Of a DNA stretch of 34,000 nt, positions 23,196-33,997 are shown in pieces (position 1 is the first letter of the stretch; every line of letters starts with the position of its first letter). Origin of the DNA: an uncultured Nitrosomonadales bacterium. Lineage in GTDB: Bacteria; Pseudomonadota; Gammaproteobacteria; Burkholderiales; Gallionellaceae. A program made the position numbers and the translations under genes. The stretch spans positions 1 to 34,000 of the forward strand of contig CAIRBC010000458.1 in assembly GCA_903876685.1 (NCBI GenBank), read 5' to 3'. The notes below the pieces were generated by a model, which worked only from the letters and a program-made list of their open reading frames with translations, ran no database searches and was not told where the DNA came from.

Positions 23196-24086
23196 TTATT
23201 GATTATTTGCTTCCATTTTATCGTTGCTTAGGGGTGCAATTTTCAGTTTAGCGATCAATTCATCCAGGGAATCATGATTTGCGTACTCAATAATCAACTT
23301 TCCACTTTCTTTCGCTCCCTGCTTAATTTCTACTTTTGTCCCGAGAAATGCACTCACTTCTTCTTGTAAACGTTGAGTATCCCTATTTATTTTAGGTTCT
23401 TTTTTAGGTTTATCCGGATCAGTAGCCTGTTTATTTACCAACTTTTCAGCTTCCCTAACTGAAAGTCCTTCCAGTATGATTTTATTCGCAAGCATTACCT
23501 GCTGAGCATTATCCAAAGATAACAAAGCTCTGGCATGTCCCATATCCAATTTATTTTCCATCAACATATTTTGCACGGTTACTGGCAATTTTAGCAGCCT
23601 GAGCAAGTTACTGGCTGCACTGCGAGAGCGACCAACGGCATCAGCCGCTACCTGATGAGTCATTTGAAATTCATCTATCAATCGTTGAATACCAGTTGCT
23701 TCTTCAAGTGGATTTAGATTCTCGCGCTGAATATTTTCAATCAACGCCATCGCTAGTGCTGCATTATCGGGTACGCTTCGTACCAATACCGGTACATGGC
23801 TCAAACCAGCTATTCGAGCAGCACGCCATCGTCTTTCACCTGCAATGATTTCGTAACTTTTATCTTCCAGTTGTCGAACCAGTATCGGTTGTATTATTCC
23901 CTGAGCCTTGATTGAAGACGCAAGATCATTTAAAGATGCTTCATCCATATGAGAACGTGGCTGATACTTGCCCGGTTTAAGCAGCTCTACGTTTAAATCG
24001 CGCATTACTTCATCTTTCTCACTGTCTCCACCAGACAATAAGGCATCCAAACCGCGCCCTAATCCTTTATTTAACTTCGTCACCAT
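23196..24086 (-). CDS. parB: chromosome partitioning protein ParB
   Basis: KGLGRGLDALLSG; YQPRSHMDEASLNDLASSIKAQGIIQPILVR; GERRWRAARIAG. Start MVTKLNKG at 24086 preferred over 24128. Confidence 0.97.
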   Translation of the reverse strand: MVTKLNKGLGRGLDALLSGGDSEKDEVMRDLNVELLKPGKYQPRSHMDEASLNDLASSIKAQGIIQPILVRQLEDKSYEIIAGERRWRAARIAGLSHVPVLVRSVPDNAALAMALIENIQRENLNPLEEATGIQRLIDEFQMTHQVAADAVGRSRSAASNLLRLLKLPVTVQNMLMENKLDMGHARALLSLDNAQQVMLANKIILEGLSVREAEKLVNKQATDPDKPKKEPKINRDTQRLQEEVSAFLGTKVEIKQGAKESGKLIIEYANHDSLDELIAKLKIAPLSNDKMEANNQ

Positions 24087-24099
24087 ATCAGTTCCTTTC

Positions 24100-24882
24100 T
24101 TACACCGCTGCAACAGGTTGCACTGCATTATTCAACAGTTCACCAGCCAAAGCCAGATATGCCTGCGTTCCTTTAGATAATTTATCATGATATAAAGCAG
24201 GAACCCCAAAGCTGGGGGCTTCAGCCAGTCGAATATTTCGTGGAATGACGGTACGATAAACCTTGTTACCAAAATGTTCCAAAAGCTGGTCTGAAACCTG
24301 TTGCGCCAGTGAATTTCTTGGATCGAACATGGTTCGCAACAAACCTTCAATTTCCAAATCGGGATTCATTTTTGCTCGAACTTTTCTAATGGTATTCACT
24401 AAATCACTCAATCCTTCCAAAGCATAGTATTCACATTGCATAGGTATCATGACAGATTTTGCTGCACATAAGCCGTTTAGTGTCAATAAATTCAATGCTG
24501 GAGGGCAATCGATCAGTATATATTCATAATCTGACTCCACAGACTTCAAGGCTTCTTGTAATCTACCTTCACGATTCGGCATATCTACCAATTCTACTTC
24601 AGCTCCTGCCAGATCTCTGTTCGCTGGAAGCAAATCATATTTACCTGGATTTGATTGAACCCTGACTTCTCTTATTGTTTTGCTACCCAGAAGCACATGA
24701 TATACCGTAGCTTGCAAGTCACGCTTATCGATGCCACTACCCATGGTTGCGTTTCCTTGTGGATCTAAATCTATCAGCAGTACACGCTGTTTAACCGCTG
24801 CCAGGCTGGCTGCCAAATTTACAGCCGTGGTAGTCTTCCCTACCCCGCCTTTCTGATTCGTTACCGCAAGTACTTTAGTCAT
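24100..24882 (-). CDS. parA: chromosome partitioning ATPase ParA/Soj
   Basis: MTKVLAVTNQKGGVGKTTTAVNLAASLA deviant Walker A; DLDPQGNATMGSG. Confidence 0.98.
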   Translation of the reverse strand: MTKVLAVTNQKGGVGKTTTAVNLAASLAAVKQRVLLIDLDPQGNATMGSGIDKRDLQATVYHVLLGSKTIREVRVQSNPGKYDLLPANRDLAGAEVELVDMPNREGRLQEALKSVESDYEYILIDCPPALNLLTLNGLCAAKSVMIPMQCEYYALEGLSDLVNTIRKVRAKMNPDLEIEGLLRTMFDPRNSLAQQVSDQLLEHFGNKVYRTVIPRNIRLAEAPSFGVPALYHDKLSKGTQAYLALAGELLNNAVQPVAAV

Positions 24883-25508
24883 ATTCCTTCACTCCTCTCG
24901 CATGATGCAATAACCAGACTTCGAGCCGCATTAACACCCGGCACCTGTAATGGTACAACTCGCTCAATCCGGCATCCGTTTGGCACTTCAGCCAATTCTT
25001 GTTGAGGTGCACCCTTCATTGCCACCCAACGTCCCTGTTTTGAGATCAGATGACGGCTACAATTTATAAAATCCCCCAGTTCGCTAAACGCCCTTGATAT
25101 AATTCCGTCAAAAACTTCCGTTGGTTGCCATATTTCCACTCTTGCGCAATGCACTACAATATTGTTTAACTTTAAATCTATAATCGCCTGTTGTACAAAA
25201 CTTGTCTTTTTACTATTGCTATCAATTAAACTAAAGTGCCAATCAGGCTGAGCAATTGCCAGCACAATTCCAGGCAAACCCGCTCCAGTACCAACATCCA
25301 GCCATCTTCCATCCCACAGGTGCTTTAGTACCGCCAGATTGTCCAATAAATGATGACTAATCATTTTCTGAGGATCGCGTATGGCTGTCAGGTTATAAAC
25401 CCTGTTCCATTTATGCAACAATTCAATATATTGCTCTAGTTGTAATATAGCTTTTTCATTCAAAGAAATCTCTAATAGCTCAATACCGTGTCGCAATTCA
25501 TTCTTCAT
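24879..25508 (-). CDS. rsmG: 16S rRNA (guanine527-N7)-methyltransferase
   Basis: VYNLTAIRDPQKMISHHLLDNLAVL; WLDVGTGAGLPGIVLAIAQP; 4-nt overlap with parA. Confidence 0.97.
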   Translation of the reverse strand: MKNELRHGIELLEISLNEKAILQLEQYIELLHKWNRVYNLTAIRDPQKMISHHLLDNLAVLKHLWDGRWLDVGTGAGLPGIVLAIAQPDWHFSLIDSNSKKTSFVQQAIIDLKLNNIVVHCARVEIWQPTEVFDGIISRAFSELGDFINCSRHLISKQGRWVAMKGAPQQELAEVPNGCRIERVVPLQVPGVNAARSLVIASCERSEGI

Positions 25509-25510
25509 GC

Positions 25511-27406
25511 TTATACACTTTTTTGAATTTCTTCATTAAATCCCTTTTTGATGTATACCAGTAACAAGGATATTGCTGCGGGTGTTATACCCGAAATACG
25601 TGCGGCTTGACCAATGGTTTGCGGCTTATACTTATTTAGCTTCTGCTGAACTTCAATAGACAAACCTCGAACCAGAAAATAATCAATATCACTGGGCAAT
25701 TCAAATGTTTCATGTTGATTGCTTCGTAAAATCTCAGTGTGCTGTCTTTCGATATACCCCTGATATTTAGCTTGAATTTCCACTTGCTCTGCCACTTTAG
25801 CGTCGATTTCACCCGTATAAGCTTCAGGTAAGGTCATCAATCCCGAGTAATCTACGCCAGGTCTACGCAATAATTCAAGTAATGAATACTCACGCTCTAT
25901 CGGTGCACCCAAAACTTCTATGGAAATTTCTGCTGGTAAAATTCTAGGGTTAACCCAGGTATTTTTCAGACGTTCCTGTTCTTTAGTTATTGCCTCGCGT
26001 TTTTTTTCAAATGCTGACCAGCGTTGTTCATCAACGATACCAAACTTACGGCCAATTTCGGTTAATCTTAGATCTGCATTATCTTCGCGCAATTGCAGGC
26101 GATATTCAGCTCTACTGGTAAACATCCTGTATGGCTCAGTCACTCCGTGTGTAATCAAGTCGTCAACCATCACACCTAGATAGGCTTCATTTCGTAATGG
26201 ACTCCAGGAATCACATCCTTTTACCTGAAGCGCTGCATTGAGACCAGCCAGTAAACCTTGAGCAGCGGCTTCTTCATAACCCGTTGTCCCATTTATTTGA
26301 CCAGCAAAAAATAATCCACCAATATATTTTGATTCGAGAGAATTTTTCAGGCCATGAGGGTTGTAATAGTCATACTCGATTGAATATCCGGGTCGAATTA
26401 TATGTGCATTTTCCAATCCCTTCATGGAACGTACCAAGTCTACTTGAACATCAAATGGTAAACTTGTTGATATTCCATTTGGATAAATTTCGTTTGTAGT
26501 TAAACCCTCCGGCTCCAAATATATCTGATGAGAGGGTTTATCTGAAAAACGATGTATTTTATCTTCAATTGATGGACAATATCTTGGTCCTACTCCCTTG
26601 ATTACCCCGGTATATAATGGGGAGCGGTCTAGTCCTTTACGTATAATCTCATGTGTTTTTTGATTGGTTTCCGTTATCCAGCAAGATACTTGTTTTGGAT
26701 GCAGGGTTGAACTACCCATGAATGAAAATACTGGAACTGGATTGTCGCCTGGTTGCTCTGTAATGGACGAATAGTCTATACTCCGACCATCAATACGAGG
26801 AGGCGTACCTGTTTTAAGACGACCTACAGGTAAGTTCAAATCTCGTAATTTATTAGCAAGCATGATTGATGGCGGATCCCCTGCTCTACCTGCCGGGTAA
26901 TTTGACATTCCCACATGAATCAATCCTGACAAAAAAGTACCTGCTGTCAGCACTATTGTCTTTGCGCTAAAACGTAGACCTAAATTTGTAACCACCCCAT
27001 AAACACGTTCTTGATCTATTAATACATCATCTACTGCTTGCTGAAATAACCATAGATTTTCTTGATTTTCAAGTCGCCTTCTAATTGCTTGCTTATAAAG
27101 CAATCGATCCGCCTGAGCACGAGTTGCACGTACAGCGGAACCCTTACTGGAATTTAGTATACGAAACTGAATTCCACTTTCATCTGCGGCTAGAGCCATT
27201 GCTCCGCCTAGAGCATCAATTTCTCTGACTAAATGACCTTTACCAATTCCTCCTATAGAAGGATTACATGACATCTGTCCAAGAGTTTCAATATTATGGC
27301 TTAACAATAATGTTTTGCAGCCTGCTCTAGCACTAACAAGTGCAGCCTCTGTGCCTGCATGTCCACCACCAACCACTATTACATCAAATATTCCGGAGAA
27401 ATTCAT
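25511..27406 (-). CDS. mnmG: tRNA uridine-5-carboxymethylaminomethyl modification enzyme MnmG/GidA
   Basis: [72 protein letters not shown]. Confidence 0.99.
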   Translation of the reverse strand: MNFSGIFDVIVVGGGHAGTEAALVSARAGCKTLLLSHNIETLGQMSCNPSIGGIGKGHLVREIDALGGAMALAADESGIQFRILNSSKGSAVRATRAQADRLLYKQAIRRRLENQENLWLFQQAVDDVLIDQERVYGVVTNLGLRFSAKTIVLTAGTFLSGLIHVGMSNYPAGRAGDPPSIMLANKLRDLNLPVGRLKTGTPPRIDGRSIDYSSITEQPGDNPVPVFSFMGSSTLHPKQVSCWITETNQKTHEIIRKGLDRSPLYTGVIKGVGPRYCPSIEDKIHRFSDKPSHQIYLEPEGLTTNEIYPNGISTSLPFDVQVDLVRSMKGLENAHIIRPGYSIEYDYYNPHGLKNSLESKYIGGLFFAGQINGTTGYEEAAAQGLLAGLNAALQVKGCDSWSPLRNEAYLGVMVDDLITHGVTEPYRMFTSRAEYRLQLREDNADLRLTEIGRKFGIVDEQRWSAFEKKREAITKEQERLKNTWVNPRILPAEISIEVLGAPIEREYSLLELLRRPGVDYSGLMTLPEAYTGEIDAKVAEQVEIQAKYQGYIERQHTEILRSNQHETFELPSDIDYFLVRGLSIEVQQKLNKYKPQTIGQAARISGITPAAISLLLVYIKKGFNEEIQKSV

Positions 27407-27479
27407 TTTTATGCGCTCGTAAATGGACGCGCATCATACATCAGCAAGTCCGTATTTCCTAATTCATAGGGAAATTATA

Positions 27480-27495
27480 TGTTTCACGTGAAACA
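27480..27495. promoter_or_regulatory. parS centromere site TGTTTCACGTGAAACA
   Basis: Perfect 16-bp palindrome identical to the widely conserved ParB site; in the mnmE-mnmG gap; ParA/ParB encoded nearby. Confidence 0.95.
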
Positions 27496-27502
27496 TTTTA
27501 AA

Positions 27503-28843
27503 TTATTTGCCGATGCAAAATTTAATAAAAATTTCTCCTAATAAATCATCAGATGTATATTCACCGGTTATTTGATTGAGAGCTTGTTGTGAAGATCTTA
27601 ATTCTTCAGCAAAGAATTCAATATTGCAAATCACATTAGATGCGTTCTCAAAATGCTTCCGTGCCTGTTCCAAGGCAATTAAATGACGCTCTCTAGCCAT
27701 AAAGCAGCCACTTTCTAAATCGCGCCAACCAACCAATTTCAAAATGACGTTAAGTAAATGATCCACACCTGCTCCTGTTTTTGCTGAAACAAAAACATGG
27801 TTATCGTCTGATGATTTTGATTGTTCTAATGAAATTAGATCAGATTTGTTATGCACAATTAAACGTGGAATTCCATCAGGAATATTTTGTAAAATATCAA
27901 CATCATTAATCATTAATCCCAGTGAGGCATCAATGATGAGCAAAACTAAGTCTGACTTAGAAATCATCTGTTTAGCTCGTTGTATTCCCATTAATTCGAT
28001 AGGATCGTCGGTATTTCGCAAACCGGCTGTGTCAAAAAAATGTAAAGTAACGCCCTTAATTTGTATATCCTGTTTGATAACATCTCGTGTAGTACCGTGA
28101 ATATCACTTACCAAGGCAATATCATCACCTGCAATTCGATTAAGAAGACTGGATTTACCAACATTAGTTTGACCTGCAATGGCGATATGTGCTCCTTCTC
28201 GCAATAACGACCCTTGCTTGGATTGATCCAGTACCCGTTGCAAACATTGCTGTAAATTATTTAATAAAAATAACAGGTGTTGAGTATTTATTTGATCTAG
28301 ATCTTCTTCAGGAAAATCAAGTATAGACTCAACTAGTACACGTAGATTAATCAGATCATTGAGCAAACTACGAATTTGTAGAGAAAATTCACCTGTTAAT
28401 GACCTGATTGAAGATCGTGCTGCTTCAGTAGTATTAGCTTCAATAAGGTCAGCAATACCTTCTGCCTGAACAAGATCGAGCTTGTTGTTTAAAAAAGCCC
28501 GTAAGGTAAATTCACCAGGTTCTGCGAGTCTTGCTCCAAGCGTTAAACAACGATCAATAAGAATTTTCTGAATTGCAATACCACCATGACCCTGTAATTC
28601 AAGTATATCTTCACCCGTGTACGAATGCGGGGTTGGAAAAAAAATGGCTATACCTTTGTCCAAAATTGAACCATTTATATCCAAAAAATTAGAATAATTT
28701 GCAACCTTTGATTCAGGTACTTTACCCAATATTTCAACAGCAATAGTTTTACTAAGAATGCCAGATATTCTTATAACACCTATTGCACCTCGCCCTTGTG
28801 CTGTTGAAATAGCAACAATAGTATCAGCGTTTAACTGTGACAT
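27503..28843 (-). CDS. mnmE: tRNA modification GTPase MnmE/TrmE
   Basis: DTIVAISTAQGRGAIGVIRISG; GQTNVGKSSLLN; C-terminal FIKFCIGK. Start MSQLNADT at 28843 preferred over 28867. Confidence 0.97.
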   Translation of the reverse strand: MSQLNADTIVAISTAQGRGAIGVIRISGILSKTIAVEILGKVPESKVANYSNFLDINGSILDKGIAIFFPTPHSYTGEDILELQGHGGIAIQKILIDRCLTLGARLAEPGEFTLRAFLNNKLDLVQAEGIADLIEANTTEAARSSIRSLTGEFSLQIRSLLNDLINLRVLVESILDFPEEDLDQINTQHLLFLLNNLQQCLQRVLDQSKQGSLLREGAHIAIAGQTNVGKSSLLNRIAGDDIALVSDIHGTTRDVIKQDIQIKGVTLHFFDTAGLRNTDDPIELMGIQRAKQMISKSDLVLLIIDASLGLMINDVDILQNIPDGIPRLIVHNKSDLISLEQSKSSDDNHVFVSAKTGAGVDHLLNVILKLVGWRDLESGCFMARERHLIALEQARKHFENASNVICNIEFFAEELRSSQQALNQITGEYTSDDLLGEIFIKFCIGK

Positions 28844-30467
28844 CCTTATTCTCAACTTCTGCAGCACGAGTTATATACCACTGCTGAGTAATAGAAAGAA
28901 TATTATTTACAATTGAGTAAAGAACTAAACCAGCGGGAAAGAAAAAGAATATAACGCTAAAGGCAATTGGCATAATTTGCATAACCTTGGCTTGTATAGG
29001 ATCAGGTGGTTTGGGATTCAAACGCATCTGTATAATCATGCTGGCACCCATTATCAATGGCAAAATATAATATGGATCAGCTGCTGACAAATCGGTAATC
29101 CAACCAAAAAATGGTGCATAGCGCATTTCGACACTAGCCAAGATAGCCCAATATAAAGCGATAAAAACCGGTATTTGTACCAACACGGGTAAACATCCAC
29201 CTAAAGGGTTTATTTTTTCAACTTTATAAAGATCCATCATGGCTCGATTAAGTTTCTCGCGATCGGTGCCACATTGCTGTTTAATCTTTTCTAATTTTGG
29301 CGCAACTAAACGCATTTTTGCCATAGAACGATAACTAGCTGCAGATAAGGGAAAGAATATCAGTTTAATTAGCAGTGTAAGTAAAATTATTGAAACACCC
29401 CAGTTATGCGTCCAATCATGAAAAAGTGCCATTACCCAAAACAATGGAACTGAAAGTATAGTTAGCCATCCATAATCAACAGTCAGTCCAAGACCTGGAG
29501 CAATGTTATCAAGATCCTTGAAGGTAGGGCCTACATAAAGTGAGGTGCCCATATTAGATCTTTGTCCGGGATTAATGGTCAGCTCTGATAAAATTACTCC
29601 CACTGCATATGAATCAATCCCGACCTTACGCGTAAAATATTCGCGACCAGTTTTTTCTTTAGGTAACCATGCTGCAACAAAATAGTGTTGCAAAATACCA
29701 ATCCATCCATCATCAGCCGTCTTGGGATAATCTACTTTATCTTTGGCAATTTGCTGAAACTCTACTTTTTTAAATTTTTCCTTATCGGTATAAACAGCTG
29801 CCCCTATATAGGTAGGTAAAAATCTTGAAGTTCCTGCCAAAGGGGCACTATCGCGAATTAACTGAAAATAACTACTAGTTACAACCGGTTGAATTCCTGA
29901 ATTTTCAAATTCGTAATTAATATCAATCAGATAACTTCCCTTATGAAAAGTAATGATTTTTGTAATATTTAAGGGAGATTTAACGGCCGGTGTTAACTTG
30001 ACTTGTAATTGTTCCTGATGGGTAGTTAATTCATACTTATCAATTTCTGAAATAAATTGACTGTTATGATTAGGTAGTCCCAAGCCTAGTAAACCACTTT
30101 GAGCAACATAATTATGAGTATTTACGCCACGTTCAAAAATAATAAGGGATTTATTTTTATCAGTACCATCTGGATGCTTAAGTAAAGCCAAGTGTGTAAT
30201 GTCACCACCTTGCGTACTAATTTCAGCTTCAAGAAAATCCGTCTTTACATGGATGGTTTTTCCTTCAACAGTCTGAACAGACTGTTGATCTACCACTGGT
30301 GTGGTCTTAACCAGATTTTCAGTGGTTTGCGGTTTAGAAGCTTTTTCTGAGGTACTAGCATTTTGTTGATTATATAATTCAGGATGTTCATGGCGCTGCC
30401 ATCCATCCCAAACCAGACCTAAAGAAAATACAAATATTAAAAACAAAAACAACCTTTGAAAGTCCAT
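28824..30467 (-). CDS. yidC: membrane protein insertase YidC
   Basis: 547 aa; N-terminal MDFQRLFLFLIFVFSLGLVWDGW; QCGTDREKLNRAMMDLYKVEKINPLGGCLPVLVQIPVFIALYWAI. Confidence 0.98.
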   Translation of the reverse strand: MDFQRLFLFLIFVFSLGLVWDGWQRHEHPELYNQQNASTSEKASKPQTTENLVKTTPVVDQQSVQTVEGKTIHVKTDFLEAEISTQGGDITHLALLKHPDGTDKNKSLIIFERGVNTHNYVAQSGLLGLGLPNHNSQFISEIDKYELTTHQEQLQVKLTPAVKSPLNITKIITFHKGSYLIDINYEFENSGIQPVVTSSYFQLIRDSAPLAGTSRFLPTYIGAAVYTDKEKFKKVEFQQIAKDKVDYPKTADDGWIGILQHYFVAAWLPKEKTGREYFTRKVGIDSYAVGVILSELTINPGQRSNMGTSLYVGPTFKDLDNIAPGLGLTVDYGWLTILSVPLFWVMALFHDWTHNWGVSIILLTLLIKLIFFPLSAASYRSMAKMRLVAPKLEKIKQQCGTDREKLNRAMMDLYKVEKINPLGGCLPVLVQIPVFIALYWAILASVEMRYAPFFGWITDLSAADPYYILPLIMGASMIIQMRLNPKPPDPIQAKVMQIMPIAFSVIFFFFPAGLVLYSIVNNILSITQQWYITRAAEVENKDVTVKR

Positions 30468-30481
30468 ATTAATACCTGAAG

Positions 30482-30691
30482 TTATGGTGCGGGATCAAAT
30501 CCTCCGGGGTTCCAGGGATTACATCGCAAAATTCGTTTAATACCTAACCACCCCCCCACTAATACACCATGCTTTGTAACTGTTTCACAGGCATATTGGG
30601 AACAAGTTGGTGTAAATCTACATGAAGGAGGTGAAATTGGGCTTATAAAATACTGATAGAAAAGAATTAATTTAATTATGAGTTGACGCAA
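30482..30691 (-). CDS. yidD: membrane protein insertion efficiency factor YidD
   Basis: 69 aa; YQYFISPISPPSCRFTPTCSQYACETVTKHGVLVGGWLGIKRILRCNPWNPGGFDPAP. Confidence 0.96.
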   Translation of the reverse strand: MRQLIIKLILFYQYFISPISPPSCRFTPTCSQYACETVTKHGVLVGGWLGIKRILRCNPWNPGGFDPAP

Positions 30692-31047
30692 TTCTTCTCT
30701 ACCCGAGTTAATAAAATATTTAAATGCATAATTTGTAGATCAATATCAACATAATTAACCTGTTTTTGTAAAATCACTAAATCGAGATTAAGTCTTTTAA
30801 CATTATGAGTTCTAAATACATTTCTAATTACTCTTTTCAAATAATTTCGTTTTACTGCAGATGGTTGAAATTTTTTACTGACTATAATACCTAGTCTCGC
30901 ATTTAATTTTTGATTAAACACATAAAAAATTTTAAAGTACTTATCGTAAACATTTCGAGCATCAAGTACATGATTAAAACCATCTTTACGCAATAATCTA
31001 TGCGCTCGATTAAAGTTTGAATATGTATTAAACGGCAAGTCGTGCAC
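30676..31047 (-). CDS. rnpA: ribonuclease P protein component
   Basis: [12 protein letters not shown]...[27 protein letters not shown] (RNase P protein signature). Start uncertain: GTG 31047 or TTG 31038 are plausible, both inside rpmH. Confidence 0.9.
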   Translation of the reverse strand: MHDLPFNTYSNFNRAHRLLRKDGFNHVLDARNVYDKYFKIFYVFNQKLNARLGIIVSKKFQPSAVKRNYLKRVIRNVFRTHNVKRLNLDLVILQKQVNYVDIDLQIMHLNILLTRVEKNCVNS

Positions 31048-31162
31048 GACCCTTGGCTCTACGTGCATTAATAACTGCCCTCCCACCTCGAGTTTTCATT
31101 CGAACCAGAAATCCATGCGTGCGTTTTCTCTTGGTTACTGACGGTTGATATGTTCTTTTCAT
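31028..31162 (-). CDS. rpmH: 50S ribosomal protein L34 (absent from the ORF track, below its length cut-off)
   Basis: Hand translation gives 44 aa: [44 protein letters not shown]. Confidence 0.98.
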   Translation of the reverse strand: MKRTYQPSVTKRKRTHGFLVRMKTRGGRAVINARRAKGRARLAV

Positions 31163-31244
31163 AATAAAATCCTATTTCAAGCTGTTAAATATGCTATTAC
31201 AAAGCCTTGAAGCAATTGTGTCAAGCAAATTATGTATTTTTGTC

Positions 31245-31253
31245 TGTGGATAA
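31245..31253 (-). promoter_or_regulatory. DnaA box, perfect TTATCCACA on the minus strand
   Basis: tgtggataa on the plus strand, in the rpmH-dnaA divergent intergenic region. Confidence 0.85.
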
Positions 31254-31313
31254 GTTGATGCTTGCAATGTAGAATGATGAAAATTCATTACTTAAACTAA
31301 TTTTGGCTTAACT

Positions 31314-32669
31314 ATGCAGCATATTTCTTTTTGGAAGACTTGTCTCCTCTCATTTGAAAAAAGTCTTCCTCCCCAACAATACAATTCGTGGATTAAGCCC
31401 CTGTCGGTATATTTGGAAAATGACAAAATTATTTTTACAGCTCCAAACACATTTATTTTAAAAGTTGTACAAGATCGTTTCCTGCAGGAAATTCATATAC
31501 AAGCAAATTTATTTTTTGACGAGCTTCCTACTTTTGAATTTCAGGTCATCGAATCGGAAGAATCAAATAAAATTATTGAGCCAAGTGTAATTAAAGAACT
31601 ACTACCAACTTTGGAAAAGAAAACTAAGGCTGATAATAATTTTAAAATTTTTGGAAAACTTAATCCTCATTTAACACTTGATAATTTTGTTATAGGGAAA
31701 GCTAATCAACTAGCACTAGCTGCAGCAACTCATGTCATTGAACAGCCTGGAACATCCTATAATCCACTTTTCATCTACGGAGGATCAGGACTGGGAAAAA
31801 CACATCTATTACAAGCAATGGGTAATCAAATAAAGCTACAAAATCAACAAGCAAAGATTTGTTACATGCATGCTGAGAAATATGTTTCAGATGTGGTTCG
31901 AGCATACCAAACAAATAAATTCGATGAATTTAAACAATATTATCATTCTTTAGATATATTGTTAATTGATGATATACAATTTTTTGCCGGAAAAACAAAA
32001 ACACAAGAAGAATTTTTTTATGCATTTAATACATTAATAGATTCACATAAACAAGTTGTTATGACCAGCGATACATTCCCAAAAGAAATTTCCGGCATTG
32101 ACAATCGTTTAATTTCACGCTTTAGTTGGGGTCTTACCGTTGCAATTGAATTACCAGAATTGGAAATGCGAGTAGCAATACTAATAAAAAAAGCAAAAAT
32201 TAGTGGATACAAATTGAACGAAGCGGTAGCTTTTTTCATTGCAAAAAACATTAATTCAAATATTAGAGAATTAGAAGGCGCTTTAAAACGTGTAGAAGCA
32301 TATGTAAATTTTCACCGTCAAGAAATATCAATAGAAACTGCAAAAGAAGCTTTAAAAGATATTTTGATATCACAAAGTAGGCAAATCTCCATAGAAAATA
32401 TTCAAAAAACAGTAGTAGATTATTATCATATAAAATTAGTTGACCTGATTTCTAAAAAAAGAACTCGAAATTTAAGCAGACCCAGACAAATAGCAATGTT
32501 ACTAGCTCGAGAACTAACCAGTATGAGTTTACCTGAAATTGGTAATGCTTTTGGCGGTAAAGATCATTCAACCGTAATACATGCATGTAAAACCATGATT
32601 AACTTGCGTGCAATAGATCAAACAATAGATGCAGATTACAAGATTCTGTTTCAAACTCTACGAGGTTAA
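31314..32669 (+). CDS. dnaA: chromosomal replication initiator protein DnaA
   Basis: [47 protein letters not shown]-terminal DNA-binding [16 protein letters not shown]. Confidence 0.99.
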   Translation: MQHISFWKTCLLSFEKSLPPQQYNSWIKPLSVYLENDKIIFTAPNTFILKVVQDRFLQEIHIQANLFFDELPTFEFQVIESEESNKIIEPSVIKELLPTLEKKTKADNNFKIFGKLNPHLTLDNFVIGKANQLALAAATHVIEQPGTSYNPLFIYGGSGLGKTHLLQAMGNQIKLQNQQAKICYMHAEKYVSDVVRAYQTNKFDEFKQYYHSLDILLIDDIQFFAGKTKTQEEFFYAFNTLIDSHKQVVMTSDTFPKEISGIDNRLISRFSWGLTVAIELPELEMRVAILIKKAKISGYKLNEAVAFFIAKNINSNIRELEGALKRVEAYVNFHRQEISIETAKEALKDILISQSRQISIENIQKTVVDYYHIKLVDLISKKRTRNLSRPRQIAMLLARELTSMSLPEIGNAFGGKDHSTVIHACKTMINLRAIDQTIDADYKILFQTLRG

Positions 32670-32865
32670 GTTGTGGATTACTTGTTGATACAATGTTTAT
32701 AATCATCAAAATTTTACATTTTTTCAAATTATGAACATTTGATATTATGGTTACTAACAAGATAACTCTGTATTTGAAAATTGATTAATGAATTGATCTA
32801 TAAAGAATTTTTAACTTATTAACAAATTTTATAACGCTCTATTAGCTATTATTAAGGTTTATATT
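32670..32865. other. candidate oriC segment, dnaA-dnaN intergenic
   Basis: AT-rich 196-bp gap with three one-mismatch DnaA boxes: 32672-32680 (tgtggatta), 32694-32702 (tgtttataa), 32816-32824 (ttattaaca). Confidence 0.6.
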
Positions 32866-33972
32866 ATGTTTATTGAAAAGATAGATAAAGAAATCATACT
32901 CAAACCTTTGCAGGTTGTAATTGGTATTGTTGAAAGAAAACAAACTTTACCTATACTTTCTAATGTTCTAATTGAAAAAATTGAAAATCAATTACAATTT
33001 ACAACTACGGATTTGGAAATTCAAATTACTACTAGTATAGATCTTGGAATTTTATTTGATCAAAATTCTTCATTTACAGTTAATGGTAAGAAATTGCACG
33101 AAATTCTCAAAGTACTACCTGAATCCAGCTCTATTTCAATTGAGTTAAAAGAAAACAAGGTTCAAATTAAATCAAATAAAAGTAGATTTAGCCTTCAAAC
33201 ATTACCTGCAGTTGATTTCCCTGAAATTAGCAATCAACTTGATAATTCTAAAATTATTTCTCTATCTCAAAAAATGTTAAGGGATTTAATTTATTCAGTT
33301 CAATATGCAATGGCTCAACAAGATGTAAGATACTATTTAAATGGTGTTTTAATCATTATTGACGGGAACCAATTGAAAATTGTTGCAACTGATGGTCATA
33401 GACTTGCTTTTAACATGGGTAATATTGAGGGATTTTTCGAAAAGCAAGAAATAATATTGCCTCGCAAAGCCGTAATAGAACTATATAAATTACTAAATGA
33501 TACTGATGAAATTGTAAATTTGGAATTTTCAACCCAACAAGTCAAGATCACTTTTTCAGGTATAACACTTATAACAAAAGTTATCGAAGGTAAGTTTCCG
33601 GATTATGAACGTGTAATTCCAAAATATTCTAATCATTTAAATATGGAAAAATCTATAGTACAACAGGCTTTACAGCGCGCTGCCATACTTTCGAGTGAAA
33701 AATTTAGAGGTGTTCGTTTTATTTTAACCACAAATAATCTAACTATAATCAGCAATAATAGTGAACAAGAAGAAGCACATGAGGAAATTGAAACTAATTA
33801 TCAAGGTGAACCTTTAGATATTGGTTTTAATGTTAATTATTTAATGGATTGTTTAAATAATATAAGTAACAATGTTGCCACATTCTCATTTGGTGATCCA
33901 AATAGCAGTATTTTGATAAGTTCACCAGAATCTTTGAACTTTAGATATGTTGTAATGCCAATGCGAATTTAA
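32866..33972 (+). CDS. dnaN: DNA polymerase III subunit beta (sliding clamp)
   Basis: 368 aa; LPILSNVLIE; DVRYYLNGVLIIIDGNQLKIVATDGHRLA; C-terminal YVVMPMRI. Confidence 0.99.
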   Translation: MFIEKIDKEIILKPLQVVIGIVERKQTLPILSNVLIEKIENQLQFTTTDLEIQITTSIDLGILFDQNSSFTVNGKKLHEILKVLPESSSISIELKENKVQIKSNKSRFSLQTLPAVDFPEISNQLDNSKIISLSQKMLRDLIYSVQYAMAQQDVRYYLNGVLIIIDGNQLKIVATDGHRLAFNMGNIEGFFEKQEIILPRKAVIELYKLLNDTDEIVNLEFSTQQVKITFSGITLITKVIEGKFPDYERVIPKYSNHLNMEKSIVQQALQRAAILSSEKFRGVRFILTTNNLTIISNNSEQEEAHEEIETNYQGEPLDIGFNVNYLMDCLNNISNNVATFSFGDPNSSILISSPESLNFRYVVMPMRI

Positions 33973-33981
33973 TTTTAATGT

Positions 33982-33997
33982 TGTTTCACGTGAAACA
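33982..33997. promoter_or_regulatory. second parS site TGTTTCACGTGAAACA
   Basis: Perfect 16-bp palindrome identical to the 27480 site, immediately downstream of dnaN. Confidence 0.95.

Noticed and set aside
32781-32800. TTGATTAATGAATTGAT near oriC as an FNR or other operator
   Set aside because: Direct rather than inverted TTGAT repeats in very AT-rich DNA; chance is likely.
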